Shown: piece by piece, positions 1 to 9,203 of the stretch
Numbering within the stretch: position 1 is the first letter of the stretch
Layout: each line of letters opens with the position of its first letter
Assembly: GCA_004296455.1 (NCBI GenBank)
Contig: AP018280.1
Location: forward strand, 2,418,001 to 2,482,000
Direction: 5' to 3'
DNA from: Calothrix sp. NIES-4101
GTDB taxonomy: Bacteria; Cyanobacteriota; Cyanobacteriia; Cyanobacteriales; Nostocaceae
DNA length: 64,000 nt
Translations under genes and position numbers: made by a program
Notes under the pieces: model-generated
What the model saw: only the letters and a program-made list of their open reading frames with translations
Told to the model about the DNA's origin: nothing
The model's database searches: none

Positions 1-1
1 T

Positions 2-1873
2 TCGGGCAAATTATATGTAACTCTACCTTTATTACAAGCAACTGGATTATATCCGGGACAGCAAATTGCTGTGACTGGTGTTTTGTATAAACCAAAAGCT
101 GCTGCAAACCCAGGTGCTTTTGATTTTCGAGAATATTTACAGAAAGAAGGTGTGTTTGCAGGATTAAGTGGACGACAGGTAAATATTCTTAATGAAGATA
201 AAAAGTGGGGATGGTGGAAGTTTCGTGAGCAAATTGTGAAATCTCAAGTTAGTTTTTTGGGTGTTCCTGAAGGTCCACTTGTCAGTGCTATGGTTTTAGG
301 TAGTAAAGCTGTAGATTTACCTTATGATATTCGCGATGGATTTGTACAGGTGGGTTTAGCACATGCCTTAGCGGCTTCTGGCTTCCAAACTTCATTAATT
401 TTGGGTATTGTTTTAGCCTTAACGAAACGTGCTACACAAAGAACTCAATTTACAGTAGGGTTTTTAGCTTTACTGGCATTTCTATGTTTAGCTGGGTTTC
501 AACCGGCGGTATTGCGTGCTGTGGTGATGGGGTTTGCGGCTTTAATTGCTTTGTTGTTGGGTAAAAAAGTTAGACAGTTGGGTTCTTTATTAGTAGCAGC
601 AACTTTATTATTAATCTTTAATCCTTTATGGATTTGGGATTTGGGCTTTCAATTGAGTTTTTTGGCAACCTTAGGGTTAATTGTTACAGTTCCCGCAATC
701 ACCACAAGATTAGGATGGCTGCCACCGACGATCGCATCTTTGATTTCTGTTCCTTTAGCTGCTACGATATGGACTTTACCGTTACAATTGCACGTTTTTG
801 GGGTTGTACCGTCCTATAGTTTGGCGTTAAATATTGCCAGTACCCCATTGATTTCGGTAATTAGTATTGGTGGGTTTATTAGTGCGATCGCATCTTTGAT
901 CGTACCTGGTATTGGGAGTGCGATCGCGAGTGTTTTGCATTATCCAACTGACTGGTTGTTGAAACTGGTAGATTTTTTTAGTAATTTGCGAGGAAATTCA
1001 TTTGCTGTTGGTAGCATCACCATCACGCAAATGTTCATTATCTATATAATACTAATTTTGATTTGGTTGGTACGTTGGTGGCAACGTCGTTGGTGGATAG
1101 GTTTAGGGATTGCACTAACTTTAGTATTAATTCCAGCTTGGCATCAAGCCAATACTTTATTTCGGGTGACAATGTTAGCAGCTAGTGGTGAACCTGTTTT
1201 AGTCATTCAAGACCAAGGTAAGGTAACGTTAATTAATAGTGGTGATGAAGGTACGGGACGCTTCACAATATTACCTTTTTTGCAACAGCAGGGTGTAAAT
1301 CAAATTGATTGGGCTGTTGCTTCGGATTTTCAGGGGAATGGAAGTCGGGGTTGGCTAGAGTTATTACCAAGATTACCAGTTAAAGTATTTTATGATTATG
1401 CAGCCAAAGTTGATAATCCTCTTACTAGTGGAGTCATTCAGAAGCAATTACAGCAAAATCAAGCAGCATATCAAATTCTCAGTGTTGGTCAAAGTATAAA
1501 CATTGGTTCTGCGGTTCTGCAACTAGTTAATGAACAATTACCGATTCTACAAATGCGAATTCACGATAAAGATTGGTTATTTGTGGGAAATCTCAAGCCG
1601 ACTGAGTTACGACAATTAATTAAAGCTGGTAATTTACCTCGCGCTCAGGTGTTATGGTGTCAACCGCAATCACTGAAGGAACTGGTTCCGTTATTGCAGC
1701 CGGAGGTGACAATTACAACTAGTGCTGACATTGAGCCTAATATTGTCTCTGCATTAGGTGATGTGAAGACACAATTATTATTTACAGGCAAAGATGGAGC
1801 AATTCAATGGACACCAAATGGACAATTTGAAGCATTTATTCAAGCGATGGAAAATAAATCTTCTGTTTTTTAA
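2..1873 (+). CDS. comEC: ComEC/Rec2 DNA-uptake channel, 5' end outside window
   Basis: This is the C-terminal part of the ComEC inner-membrane channel that carries single-stranded DNA into the cytoplasm during natural transformation. The frame is open from base 2, so the GTG at 71 is internal and the true start lies upstream. The order is the end of a DUF4131 domain, a multi-pass competence domain with the conserved HALAASG segment, several hydrophobic helices up to about 1120, then a soluble metallo-beta-lactamase-like domain. In that last domain the segment expected to read like THxDxDH reads ASDFQGNGS, so the metal ligands appear lost. Family membership is clear; nuclease activity of the last domain is doubtful. 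coaE follows convergently 28 bases away. Confidence 0.93.
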   Translation, partial: SGKLYVTLPLLQATGLYPGQQIAVTGVLYKPKAAANPGAFDFREYLQKEGVFAGLSGRQVNILNEDKKWGWWKFREQIVKSQVSFLGVPEGPLVSAMVLGSKAVDLPYDIRDGFVQVGLAHALAASGFQTSLILGIVLALTKRATQRTQFTVGFLALLAFLCLAGFQPAVLRAVVMGFAALIALLLGKKVRQLGSLLVAATLLLIFNPLWIWDLGFQLSFLATLGLIVTVPAITTRLGWLPPTIASLISVPLAATIWTLPLQLHVFGVVPSYSLALNIASTPLISVISIGGFISAIASLIVPGIGSAIASVLHYPTDWLLKLVDFFSNLRGNSFAVGSITITQMFIIYIILILIWLVRWWQRRWWIGLGIALTLVLIPAWHQANTLFRVTMLAASGEPVLVIQDQGKVTLINSGDEGTGRFTILPFLQQQGVNQIDWAVASDFQGNGSRGWLELLPRLPVKVFYDYAAKVDNPLTSGVIQKQLQQNQAAYQILSVGQSINIGSAVLQLVNEQLPILQMRIHDKDWLFVGNLKPTELRQLIKAGNLPRAQVLWCQPQSLKELVPLLQPEVTITTSADIEPNIVSALGDVKTQLLFTGKDGAIQWTPNGQFEAFIQAMENKSSVF

Positions 1874-1901
1874 AAGTATTTGTCTGCAAGGAAACTAAAA
1901 A

Positions 1902-2495
1902 CTAAATTACTTTTGCTTGATTTATGGCAGTGTCTACTGATTTTAAGAGTATTTCCAAACTTTGTGAATTATCCAAAACAACATCAGCAAGCTTTCTCTT
2001 TTCTGATAAAGGCATTTGACTCTTAATTCTTGCTTGTGCTTGTTCTAAAGTTAAATTATTTCGATGCATTAATCTGGCTAATTGTTGTTCTTCAGAGCAA
2101 CTCACAACCCAAGTTTCTGTCACTATATTAGTTAAACCAACTTCAAACAATAAAGGAATAACTAACACTAAGGTTTCACCAGTATATTTGACAATTTCTT
2201 GATTGAATTTTTTCCTAACATAAGGATGAATTAAACTTTCAATCCAAAGACGTTCATTTTGGTTTTTAAAAACTATTTCTCCTAAGAGTTGACGATTTAA
2301 ACTATTATCTGGAAGTAAAATATTGTCATATCTTTGAGAAATTTCTTTTAATATAGGTGAACCAACAGCAACTGCATCCCGCGCGTACATATCAGCATCT
2401 AGAATCGGTAATTGATATTTTTCCGCAAGATAATTTGACACAGTGCTTTTACCTGTTGCAATTCCACCTGTTATACCAATCAGACGTTTTTTCAT
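1902..2495 (-). CDS. coaE: Dephospho-CoA kinase
   Basis: CoaE phosphorylates the 3'-hydroxyl of dephospho-CoA with ATP, the last step of coenzyme A synthesis in the cytoplasm. The N terminus GITGGIATGKST is the P-loop (residues about 8-18), followed by the DADMYARDAV segment that matches the substrate-site aspartate of the family, and a HRNNLTLEQAQAR segment with the lid arginines. At 197 residues it has normal length. It is convergent with comEC and separated from hemD by about 240 bases, so it is probably transcribed alone. panD, another enzyme of the CoA pathway, lies at 28.7 kb but is not linked. Confidence 0.95.
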   Translation of the reverse strand: MKKRLIGITGGIATGKSTVSNYLAEKYQLPILDADMYARDAVAVGSPILKEISQRYDNILLPDNSLNRQLLGEIVFKNQNERLWIESLIHPYVRKKFNQEIVKYTGETLVLVIPLLFEVGLTNIVTETWVVSCSEEQQLARLMHRNNLTLEQAQARIKSQMPLSEKRKLADVVLDNSQSLEILLKSVDTAINQAKVI

Positions 2496-2738
2496 GAATT
2501 ATTTTTGTGATTATTTGCCATTAATTAATAGTTTAGGTATGCCCAATAAATATTAACCAGGACTAAGGGTGGGACGCACAATCATCATTTCACTCACATC
2601 CATATGAAAATGCGATCGCTCTAGGAATGGTATTCTTTGGTATTGTGTTTTTACAGAAGCCTCACCCCGGCAATTAGATTTGTGCGCCCCTAAAAGCTAT
2701 GATGATTAGATGATTGCGATCGCCTCACCAATTTAATT

Positions 2739-3566
2739 TTACTGACTTGCCCATTTAATCAAAGCTTGCGTTAATCCTGGCAAAGTATATTCCTCAGCTT
2801 CAACATCAACACGTCCGATTAAATCTTGACAGCTTTTGGAAGTTTGGGGGCCAATCGAAGCAATACAAATGCCTTCTAAACAACTGCCCAAAACATTTTC
2901 AGGAAACACTCTTGTTGCTAACTGGCAGAAAAATTTTACAGTTTTGGAACTTGCAAATGTAATGATATCGATGTTTCCACTTTGCAAAGCCAATTCTGCC
3001 GAAGGAGGTATATGACTAGGACAGCAAGACTGGTAAGCTGCAACCTCAATCACTTCCGCACCTTTTTGTGTTAATTCTTTCACCAAAACTTCCCGTCCAC
3101 CACTTTCGACACGGGGAAATAAAATCTTGAGATTAACCAGTTCTTCAGGAAAATTATCAACTAACGAGTCGGCAACAAAATTAGGAGGGATAAAATCTGC
3201 TTGTATGCTATGTTTCTGTAAAGACTGAGCAGTTTTTTCACCGACGACAGCTATTTTTACACCAGTCAAGGCACGCGCGTCTTTTCCTTGAGCAAATAAT
3301 CGTTCAAAGAAATATTCAACGCCATTGCTAGAAGTCAAAACTAACCAGTTAAAACTAGATAAATTTGCGATCGCATTATCCAATTTATCCCAACTTGATG
3401 GGGGACCAATTTCTAATGCTGGCATTTCTACAACATTTGCACCGGATTGAATGAGCAATTCGCTAAAATGACTCGATTGTCCTGCTGAACGTGTTACCAA
3501 GACTGTTTTACCAGCTAGAGGTTGCTGGGTAGAAGGAATAGAGGGCATAAAGATGTTGGTAGGCAT
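2739..3566 (-). CDS. hemD: Uroporphyrinogen-III synthase
   Basis: HemD closes hydroxymethylbilane into uroporphyrinogen III, the branch point for heme, chlorophyll and siroheme. The 275-residue product has the two-lobed pattern of the family: GKTVLVTRSAGQ near the N terminus, the LVLTSSNGVEYF segment, VVGEKTAQ in the hinge, and ITFASSKTVKFF with SIGPQTSK in the second lobe. Sequence conservation in this family is low, but these blocks in this order are diagnostic. It lies 20 bases downstream of cobA on the same strand, so the two are very probably cotranscribed and act consecutively. Confidence 0.93.
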   Translation of the reverse strand: MPTNIFMPSIPSTQQPLAGKTVLVTRSAGQSSHFSELLIQSGANVVEMPALEIGPPSSWDKLDNAIANLSSFNWLVLTSSNGVEYFFERLFAQGKDARALTGVKIAVVGEKTAQSLQKHSIQADFIPPNFVADSLVDNFPEELVNLKILFPRVESGGREVLVKELTQKGAEVIEVAAYQSCCPSHIPPSAELALQSGNIDIITFASSKTVKFFCQLATRVFPENVLGSCLEGICIASIGPQTSKSCQDLIGRVDVEAEEYTLPGLTQALIKWASQ

Positions 3567-3586
3567 GATTTTGGAGTGTTGATTAC

Positions 3587-4348
3587 CTAATTACCTATCA
3601 GAGTTTCATCTACCTCTATATTCTCAGGTTGAAGATATTTGCGTAACCCCACAACTTCACCAATTATAATTACTGTGGGCGAAAGTGAAACACCTGCTGT
3701 AATTTCCAGTATTGTTTCTAGTGTCCCCGTCCATATTTGCTGGCGTGCTGTTCCACAATCACGCACCACGGCTACAGGCGTGCTCCGGCTTTTACCATGT
3801 TTAACTAATTGATATACTACTTCTGGAAGATTTTTTCCTCCCATTAAAACTACCAGTGTCTCGATTCCTGTTAGTGCTTCCCAATTCAAAGCTTCGGGTT
3901 CGTGTGCTGTCACCACTACAAAACTTCGACTTAATACTGTATCTGTTAAAGGAATACTGGCAAGCAATGGGGCTGCCAATGCTGAAGAAATGCCTGGCAC
4001 AATTTCAAAAGCACATTTTGCAGCTTTCAATGCTTCAATTTCTGAGGTACAGCGCCCAAAAATAAATGGATCACCTGATTTTAAGCGAATTACTCGTTTA
4101 CCCTCTTGGCAATAATGAACTAGCAACTGATTAATTTCAGCTTGCGGTGTGCTTGGTTTACCTCCACGCTTACCTACTTCTAACTGTAAACAGTCTGAAG
4201 GTGCTAAATTCAGTAATTCAGTATCGACAAGCGCATCGTAAATAAGTACTTCAGCATTTTCTAACAGTTTGTAAGCCTTGATCGTTAGGTATTCAATATT
4301 ACCAGGTCCAGCACCGACAAGATAAACTTTACCTTTTTGCTGAGTCAT
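3587..4348 (-). CDS. cobA: Uroporphyrinogen-III C-methyltransferase
   Basis: This SAM-dependent enzyme methylates uroporphyrinogen III at C2 and C7 to give precorrin-2, the entry to siroheme and cobalamin. Family motifs are all visible: YLVGAGPGN at the N terminus, GKRGGKPSTPQ, RLKSGDPFIFGR and VPGISSALAAP. Length (253) is that of the single-domain CobA/SUMT; there is no CysG dehydrogenase domain. It precedes hemD by 20 bases. Siroheme is the prosthetic group of the nitrite reductase encoded at 43 kb, so this pair supports nitrate assimilation, although no NtcA site was recognised upstream. Confidence 0.95.
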   Translation of the reverse strand: MTQQKGKVYLVGAGPGNIEYLTIKAYKLLENAEVLIYDALVDTELLNLAPSDCLQLEVGKRGGKPSTPQAEINQLLVHYCQEGKRVIRLKSGDPFIFGRCTSEIEALKAAKCAFEIVPGISSALAAPLLASIPLTDTVLSRSFVVVTAHEPEALNWEALTGIETLVVLMGGKNLPEVVYQLVKHGKSRSTPVAVVRDCGTARQQIWTGTLETILEITAGVSLSPTVIIIGEVVGLRKYLQPENIEVDETLIGN

Positions 4349-4484
4349 TTTTTTAAGATTTATAAGCCAAACAAGTCAATTTTGATCAATCTCTAACTTC
4401 CTGAATGTGTCTATATCTAATACAGTTATTTCCAACAGCGACTGAGTATTTATCTACAGGAAAACGTAAATTTAGGTAGAATAT

Positions 4485-4955
4485 TTATTTTTGATTAGTT
4501 TTCAGTTTTTGCAACAGTTGATTAACTTGTTCAGCTTGCTGCGGTTGTTTTTGTATTTGGAATAAATCACGAGATTTTTCCAGGTTAGTAATAGCTTCAG
4601 TTTTATTTCCCTGAGCGATAAAAGCGTTACTTAAACGTAAATAGGCATCAACTTTTTTGGGTGCACGTTGAATTACGTCCTGAAACTCTTTCATCGCCTC
4701 TTTGACTCTATCTTGTTGCATTAAGCAATCACCTAATAACAGATGCACAACATCATTAGTAGAGTTAATTGCGATTACTTGTCGAAAAGTCGCTTCCGCC
4801 GCTTCATAGTCTTTTTTTTGATAGAGTGTGACTCCCTTCTGATAAAGGTTTGAGGTAATTAAGGTTTTCCAGGCAAAATAAATCAGGATGGCAGCAGCTA
4901 AAAATACGATAGTTGCGGCAATTAAATTAGTAGGGCGTTGAAAAATTTCCATCAT
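4485..4955 (-). CDS. Membrane-anchored TPR protein
   Basis: The product is a 156-residue protein with one N-terminal hydrophobic helix (about residues 12-30, LIAATIVFLAAAILIYFAW) followed by about three tetratricopeptide repeats, seen in segments such as GVTLYQKKDYEAAEATFRQ, GDCLMQQDRVKEAMKEFQD and SNAFIAQGNKTEAITNLE. TPRs are protein-binding scaffolds, so the likely role is holding a partner at the cytoplasmic or thylakoid membrane; the partner is unknown. It starts ATG and stands alone 136 bases upstream of cobA on the same strand. No enzymatic residues are seen. Confidence 0.8.
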   Translation of the reverse strand: MMEIFQRPTNLIAATIVFLAAAILIYFAWKTLITSNLYQKGVTLYQKKDYEAAEATFRQVIAINSTNDVVHLLLGDCLMQQDRVKEAMKEFQDVIQRAPKKVDAYLRLSNAFIAQGNKTEAITNLEKSRDLFQIQKQPQQAEQVNQLLQKLKTNQK

Positions 4956-5289
4956 TTGTCCTCAATTATGCTTTGATTTGCATATATTCCAATTCTTGGC
5001 AGTGTCAGTATATTAACAGTTCTCAACAACTGCATAAACTGACTTTAATGACACCCCTAACATGAGTGAGGCAGATATATGACTTGAGATGGTTGTGAAT
5101 TCTTTTGCTTTCGCGAATTATATAAATTTTCAGGTTGCCAAAAGAGAAGAAAAACATGAGGTTAAGTAGGTAGATTGAATTAAGTATCAAACCAGAAGTG
5201 AGCGTACTACAATTGCTTGATTGGTTTTGATTGTAAAAACGTACTTAACATCTACGTTAATTTGCTGAAGAGATATTAAATATTTACAG
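4956..5289. other. Intergenic, divergent promoters
   Basis: This 334-base stretch lies between two divergently transcribed genes and must hold both promoters. I see no strong sigma-70 pair, no NtcA or HLR1 site, no structured RNA and no open frame worth calling. Confidence 0.4.
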
Positions 5290-5538
5290 ATGGAGATAAA
5301 TGGTATGTTGACATCTATTTGGCTATGGATTGGGTTATTTGCTTATTTTGCAGGAGTTGCGATCGCATGGTGGGAATTTCAAGCTAGGATTCACGAATGG
5401 GAGGAATATAGTAATTTTCCAATTATTTGGACGGCGAAGGTAGTGATGACAGTTTGGTATTTTCTGAAATCTTTGATTTGGTTTTATGACTTGCTTTTGG
5501 AGGATGATAAAGCAGTTAATACAGTCATAAATAATTAG
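5290..5538 (+). CDS. Small membrane protein, unknown function
   Basis: This 82-residue ORF has an ATG start and a hydrophobic, aromatic-rich sequence with two probable membrane helices (residues about 7-28 and 46-66) joined by a polar loop rich in Trp, Glu and Arg. I do not recognise the family. Codon use and an internal GCGATCGC site match its neighbours, which supports a real gene, and the antisense frame of similar length looks like its shadow. It converges with the phytyltransferase gene 47 bases downstream. No function is assigned. Confidence 0.6.
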   Translation: MEINGMLTSIWLWIGLFAYFAGVAIAWWEFQARIHEWEEYSNFPIIWTAKVVMTVWYFLKSLIWFYDLLLEDDKAVNTVINN

Positions 5539-5585
5539 GAAGCGAGCATTATCAGCCAAAATCAATTAGACTTACGCAAATTTGC

Positions 5586-6518
5586 TTAACCTAATAAACA
5601 AGCGGTGGGAAAAATTAAATACTCGATAAAAAATAGTTTCCAAATAAACTGGTAAAAACTGGCTATTGAAATTCTATCTTCTAAGTTAACTTGGCGACTA
5701 CGCCACCACATTGCCACTAACGGGATTATATGGCTAAAAATTAAAAAAATTGAATTGACACCAGAAATATTTAATAATCCAGCAACAATCATGCCTAAAT
5801 AACAAACAGTAATTACCCAAAGTGAGATTTTAAAAACTGCTTTTTTACCGAGTTGGATTGAGAGGGTAGATATATTATATTGTGCATCTCCTTCCATATC
5901 GGGAATATCTTTAAAAATGGCGATCGCAAATGTAAATACTAGTACAAAGAGTGTTAGCAACCAGATAGATACGGGAATACTAGGAATATTAACTGTTTGC
6001 TGAAAAAGAGAATTATAGTGCAAATACAATCCTAAATTAACAATTGCTCCCCGCACTGAAAAAATACAAATAGCAGCCCAAAATGGAAATCTTTTTAAAC
6101 GAATTGGTGGCAACGAGTAAGCAGTACCAATCGCCAAACTAACGGCAACCATGCCAAATAAATACTGACCTTGAGTCATGGCAATAATCAATGCCAAAAT
6201 TCCGGTGATTGCGACAATACTTTTTCCAGTTAGTAAGGAAAAGTCACCCGATGCTAAAGGTAAATGTGGTTTATTGATTTTATCGATCGCAATATCTTCA
6301 AGTTGATTCAAGCCGACAATATAAACATTCCCGCACAAACAAGCAATCCACGCAGCCAATAAAGGAATTACAGCAAAGTTCGCATTAGCTAACGCCATAG
6401 CTATAAAATATAATCCTAATGCACTTAAACTTGTGCCAATAATCGTATGCGGACGTGAAAACTTCCACAAAGAATATAACCAAGCACCCTGAGATTGAAG
6501 ACCAAAAACCTTGCTCAT
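5586..6518 (-). CDS. hpt: Homogentisate phytyltransferase (UbiA family)
   Basis: This enzyme joins homogentisate to phytyl diphosphate, the committed step of tocopherol (vitamin E) synthesis in plastids and cyanobacteria. The 310-residue protein has about eight or nine hydrophobic helices and both aspartate-rich prenyl-diphosphate motifs: NQLEDIAIDKINKP in the first half and FKDIPDMEGD in the second. The KINKPHLPLASG extension after the first motif is characteristic of homogentisate prenyltransferases rather than of UbiA or chlorophyll synthase. It is located in a membrane. It appears monocistronic; the rph gene upstream is 82 bases away on the same strand. Confidence 0.9.
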   Translation of the reverse strand: MSKVFGLQSQGAWLYSLWKFSRPHTIIGTSLSALGLYFIAMALANANFAVIPLLAAWIACLCGNVYIVGLNQLEDIAIDKINKPHLPLASGDFSLLTGKSIVAITGILALIIAMTQGQYLFGMVAVSLAIGTAYSLPPIRLKRFPFWAAICIFSVRGAIVNLGLYLHYNSLFQQTVNIPSIPVSIWLLTLFVLVFTFAIAIFKDIPDMEGDAQYNISTLSIQLGKKAVFKISLWVITVCYLGMIVAGLLNISGVNSIFLIFSHIIPLVAMWWRSRQVNLEDRISIASFYQFIWKLFFIEYLIFPTACLLG

Positions 6519-6600
6519 AAAAATGCGTAATTTTTTAATTACTATTTCAATTACTAATTGCTAACCACAAACAGTAAATAGTTAACAGTGAATAGTATTA

Positions 6601-7341
6601 CTATCCCACATACAAATCATCCCAATCTAAAATTGCTTCCCTCTGTAACATCAAAAGCTGTTGAATACCTTTTTCAGAAAAATCCATAATTTGATTGAAC
6701 TGTTGCCTGCTCACATAGCCATCCTCAGCAGTACCTTGAACTTCAATAATTCCCAAATGCTGATTCATGACTACATTAAAATCACTTGTAGCAGTGACAT
6801 CTTCCACATAGTTTAAATCTAAAAATGCTTCTCCTTCCAACAGCCCCACCGATATCGCCGCAATCTGTCCAGTCAAAGGAGAACGTTCTAAAATTCCTTG
6901 CTGCAACAATTTAGAAATTGCATTCGCTAATGCCACAAATCCACCCGTAATTGCGGTTGTACGTGTGCCTGCGTCAGCCTGTAGCACATCTGCATCGACT
7001 GTTAATGTCTTTTCGCCCAAAATACTAAAATCTAGCGCAGCTCGTAAACTGCGCCCAATCAATCTTTGAATTTCCTGTGTCCGCCCCGACAACTTCATTA
7101 ACTCGCGATCGCTCCTTTGTTGCGTCGCTGATGGCAACATCCGATACTCAGCAGTTAGCCAACCTTTGCCACTACCTTCAAGAAACCTTGGTACTCCTTG
7201 ACTTAGGCTCACAGTACATAGTACATGGGTATCGCCACATTTAGCGAGTACGGAACCAGGTGCATACCGAGTAAAGTTTTGCTCAAAACTGACGGGACGA
7301 AGTTGTAATGGTTGTCTACCGTCGGGACGCTGCCAATTCAT
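6601..7341 (-). CDS. rph: Ribonuclease PH
   Basis: RNase PH is a phosphate-dependent 3'-exoribonuclease that trims tRNA 3' ends. The protein begins [10 protein letters not shown] and carries [32 protein letters not shown] with the phosphate-binding arginines, and the [18 protein letters not shown] core. The longer frame starting at 7383 is rejected: on the minus strand a GGAGG sits about 8 bases before the ATG at 7341, and homologues begin at this methionine. Length is then 246 residues, normal for the family. The start lies inside an AT-rich region with no clear promoter. Confidence 0.95.
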   Translation of the reverse strand: MNWQRPDGRQPLQLRPVSFEQNFTRYAPGSVLAKCGDTHVLCTVSLSQGVPRFLEGSGKGWLTAEYRMLPSATQQRSDRELMKLSGRTQEIQRLIGRSLRAALDFSILGEKTLTVDADVLQADAGTRTTAITGGFVALANAISKLLQQGILERSPLTGQIAAISVGLLEGEAFLDLNYVEDVTATSDFNVVMNQHLGIIEVQGTAEDGYVSRQQFNQIMDFSEKGIQQLLMLQREAILDWDDLYVG

Positions 7342-7573
7342 CGGATTTGCCTCCAATTTCTGCTTGATTTTAGGAGAATACAACCTGAAGGCGAAACTGT
7401 AAAATAAGGTTATAAGAATATTTATAAAAGACCAATAAATGACTTTTATTCTATCTTCAATTACTATTGCATCACCTTGGGAAATTAGTTTGAATCATAA
7501 TTCCCTAATCTTACAAGCAAAATGTCTATCCGTAGAATCATGTGAAAACACAAAACTTTTCTCGATATCAATT

Positions 7574-8122
7574 TCAGCCCACAAGGGAAATAATCTTGTT
7601 CAAAACCATATCCGGTGATTGATCCCCATTAATGGTTAACAAACGGCGGCGACGGTCATAATATTCCAAAATTGGTATAGTTCTGTCATAAAACAATTCT
7701 ATACGGCGCTGGACAATCTCCGGCTGGTCATCGGGTAAAGAACGTCCTAACGAACGACTCACCATCACTGCCTCCGGAACCTGTAAATAAATTGCCCAAT
7801 TTAACTTTTGTCCCAAATGATCAAGTAAAAAATCTAATTCTTCCGCTTGAAACGCAGTACGCGGATAGCCCTCTAAAATCCAACCACGCCCAACATCAGC
7901 TTCTTTGAGACGCGATCGCACAAATTCTATCATCAACTCATCTGGTACAAGTTCCCCTCTCTCAATAAAAGGTTGAGCCAATTGACCTAATTCCGAATTA
8001 CTGGCAATGGCTGCGCGTAAAACATCACCAGTCGCAACTAAAGGAATTTCAAAATGACTACCAAGGTGTTGCGCTTGCGTACTCTTTCCTGAACCCGAAC
8101 CCCCTAAAATCACTAATCTCAC
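7574..8122 (-). CDS. Adenylate kinase-like nucleoside monophosphate kinase
   Basis: The 182-residue protein has the adenylate kinase layout: P-loop GGSGSGKST at the N terminus (the usual form is GGPGSGKGT), the ATGDVLRAAI AMP-site segment, LEGYPRTAFQAEEL in place of DGFPRT, and a short lid GRSLPDDQPEIVQRR without a zinc-binding insert. It interconverts adenine nucleotides or another NMP in the cytoplasm. The substituted P-loop suggests it is not the main Adk of the cell, since cyanobacteria often carry a second canonical copy in the ribosomal protein cluster. That is inference; no second copy is in the window. Confidence 0.82.
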   Translation of the reverse strand: MRLVILGGSGSGKSTQAQHLGSHFEIPLVATGDVLRAAIASNSELGQLAQPFIERGELVPDELMIEFVRSRLKEADVGRGWILEGYPRTAFQAEELDFLLDHLGQKLNWAIYLQVPEAVMVSRSLGRSLPDDQPEIVQRRIELFYDRTIPILEYYDRRRRLLTINGDQSPDMVLNKIISLVG

Positions 8123-8482
8123 AAAACACTCCTCTGATTCCAGTCAAAATTACAACGTTCTCAATTTGTTGTGCCCAAACAAACAGCAAATGTAACATTG
8201 ACTAATTAACTGCTACTACTCCCAGCTTGACTCAAATATTTACTTACAGAGATTAGTTTTTATTTTTACTAGCACTGATTGAGAAAAGTGCCCAGAAAAT
8301 GCGAATATATATCTTTACCACTCTTGACTTAGGTACGAGCCTAATGTTTGACTAAGAATGCAACATGGTCAATAAACTATTACTTCGCAAAATTACAGAA
8401 AACTTCAGATTTATAGGTAAGTTTTCCATGCAAATATCAGCAAATTCGCTTTAACTTATTGTGTATTTTTAAACATTCAGAT
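8123..8482. other. Divergent intergenic region
   Basis: This 360-base region separates the adk-like gene from the BtuR-like gene. A small inverted repeat, TTAGG (8329-8333) and CCTAA (8340-8344), overlaps a TTGACTTAGG sequence and could be an operator. Otherwise I see no gene or RNA. Confidence 0.35.
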
Positions 8483-9019
8483 ATGGCTGTGCAGTTAGAA
8501 ACTCCTAGCGTAAATTCGACCCTAAAACTACCGTATACCGTTGAGGGTCTTATACAAGTTTTTACTACCTCGCATCGTGACTTTTTTACTTCTGTGATGG
8601 CGCAATCACTGAGAATTGCCGGACAAGGTACTTCTGTACTAGTCGTGCAGTTTCTCAAAGGTGGTATTAATCAAGGGCATGAAAAGCCAATAAAATTAGG
8701 ACAAAAATTAGATTGGATTCGCTGCGATTTGCCCCGTTGTATTGATACACCACACCTTGAAGAGAGTGAAACCGAATCTTTACAGAAGTTGTGGCAACAT
8801 ACACAAAAAGTGGTATCACAGGGTAAGTATTCTCTCGTTGTCTTAGACGAACTCAGTTTAGCGATTAATCTTGGTTTAATCTTAGAAACCGAAGTTCTGT
8901 CATTTTTAGCTAAACGTCCCACCAATGTGGATATTATTCTCACTGGTCCCGAAATGCCCAAATCGATTTTGGATGTAGCTGATCAAATTACTGAAATTCG
9001 TCGTAGCCAAAGACCTTGA
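8483..9019 (+). CDS. BtuR/CobO-like protein without P-loop
   Basis: The 178-residue product aligns by eye with cob(I)alamin adenosyltransferases of the CobO/BtuR type: LVVQFLKGG after the first helix, VVLDELSLAINLGLI in place of the DE-containing strand, and a VDIILTGPEMPKSILDVADQITEIR ending that corresponds to the family's TGR-DLAD-EMR region (shown here in pieces: VDIILTGPEMP, then SILDVADQITEIR). The normal Walker A, of GNGKGKTTAA type, is replaced by TTSHRDFFTSV, so ATP binding by the usual mode is unlikely. I chose the ATG at 8483 over the TTG at 8459. It may be a regulatory or structural homologue. It is monocistronic. Confidence 0.7.
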   Translation: MAVQLETPSVNSTLKLPYTVEGLIQVFTTSHRDFFTSVMAQSLRIAGQGTSVLVVQFLKGGINQGHEKPIKLGQKLDWIRCDLPRCIDTPHLEESETESLQKLWQHTQKVVSQGKYSLVVLDELSLAINLGLILETEVLSFLAKRPTNVDIILTGPEMPKSILDVADQITEIRRSQRP

Positions 9020-9203
9020 AAATTAGAGATTATGAGTTGATTTTCCAGTATTTCCACAAATATTTTAGAAATATATTGGCGATCGCTCCATTGCTTCCCT
9101 ATATTTCCGCAAGTTTCCTATGGGCACACTCCCCAGTGACAACATTCGCAAGGTATTCTAATAACTCTATTCGGATACTTCGAGCCACTTGAAATTATTA
9201 AAC

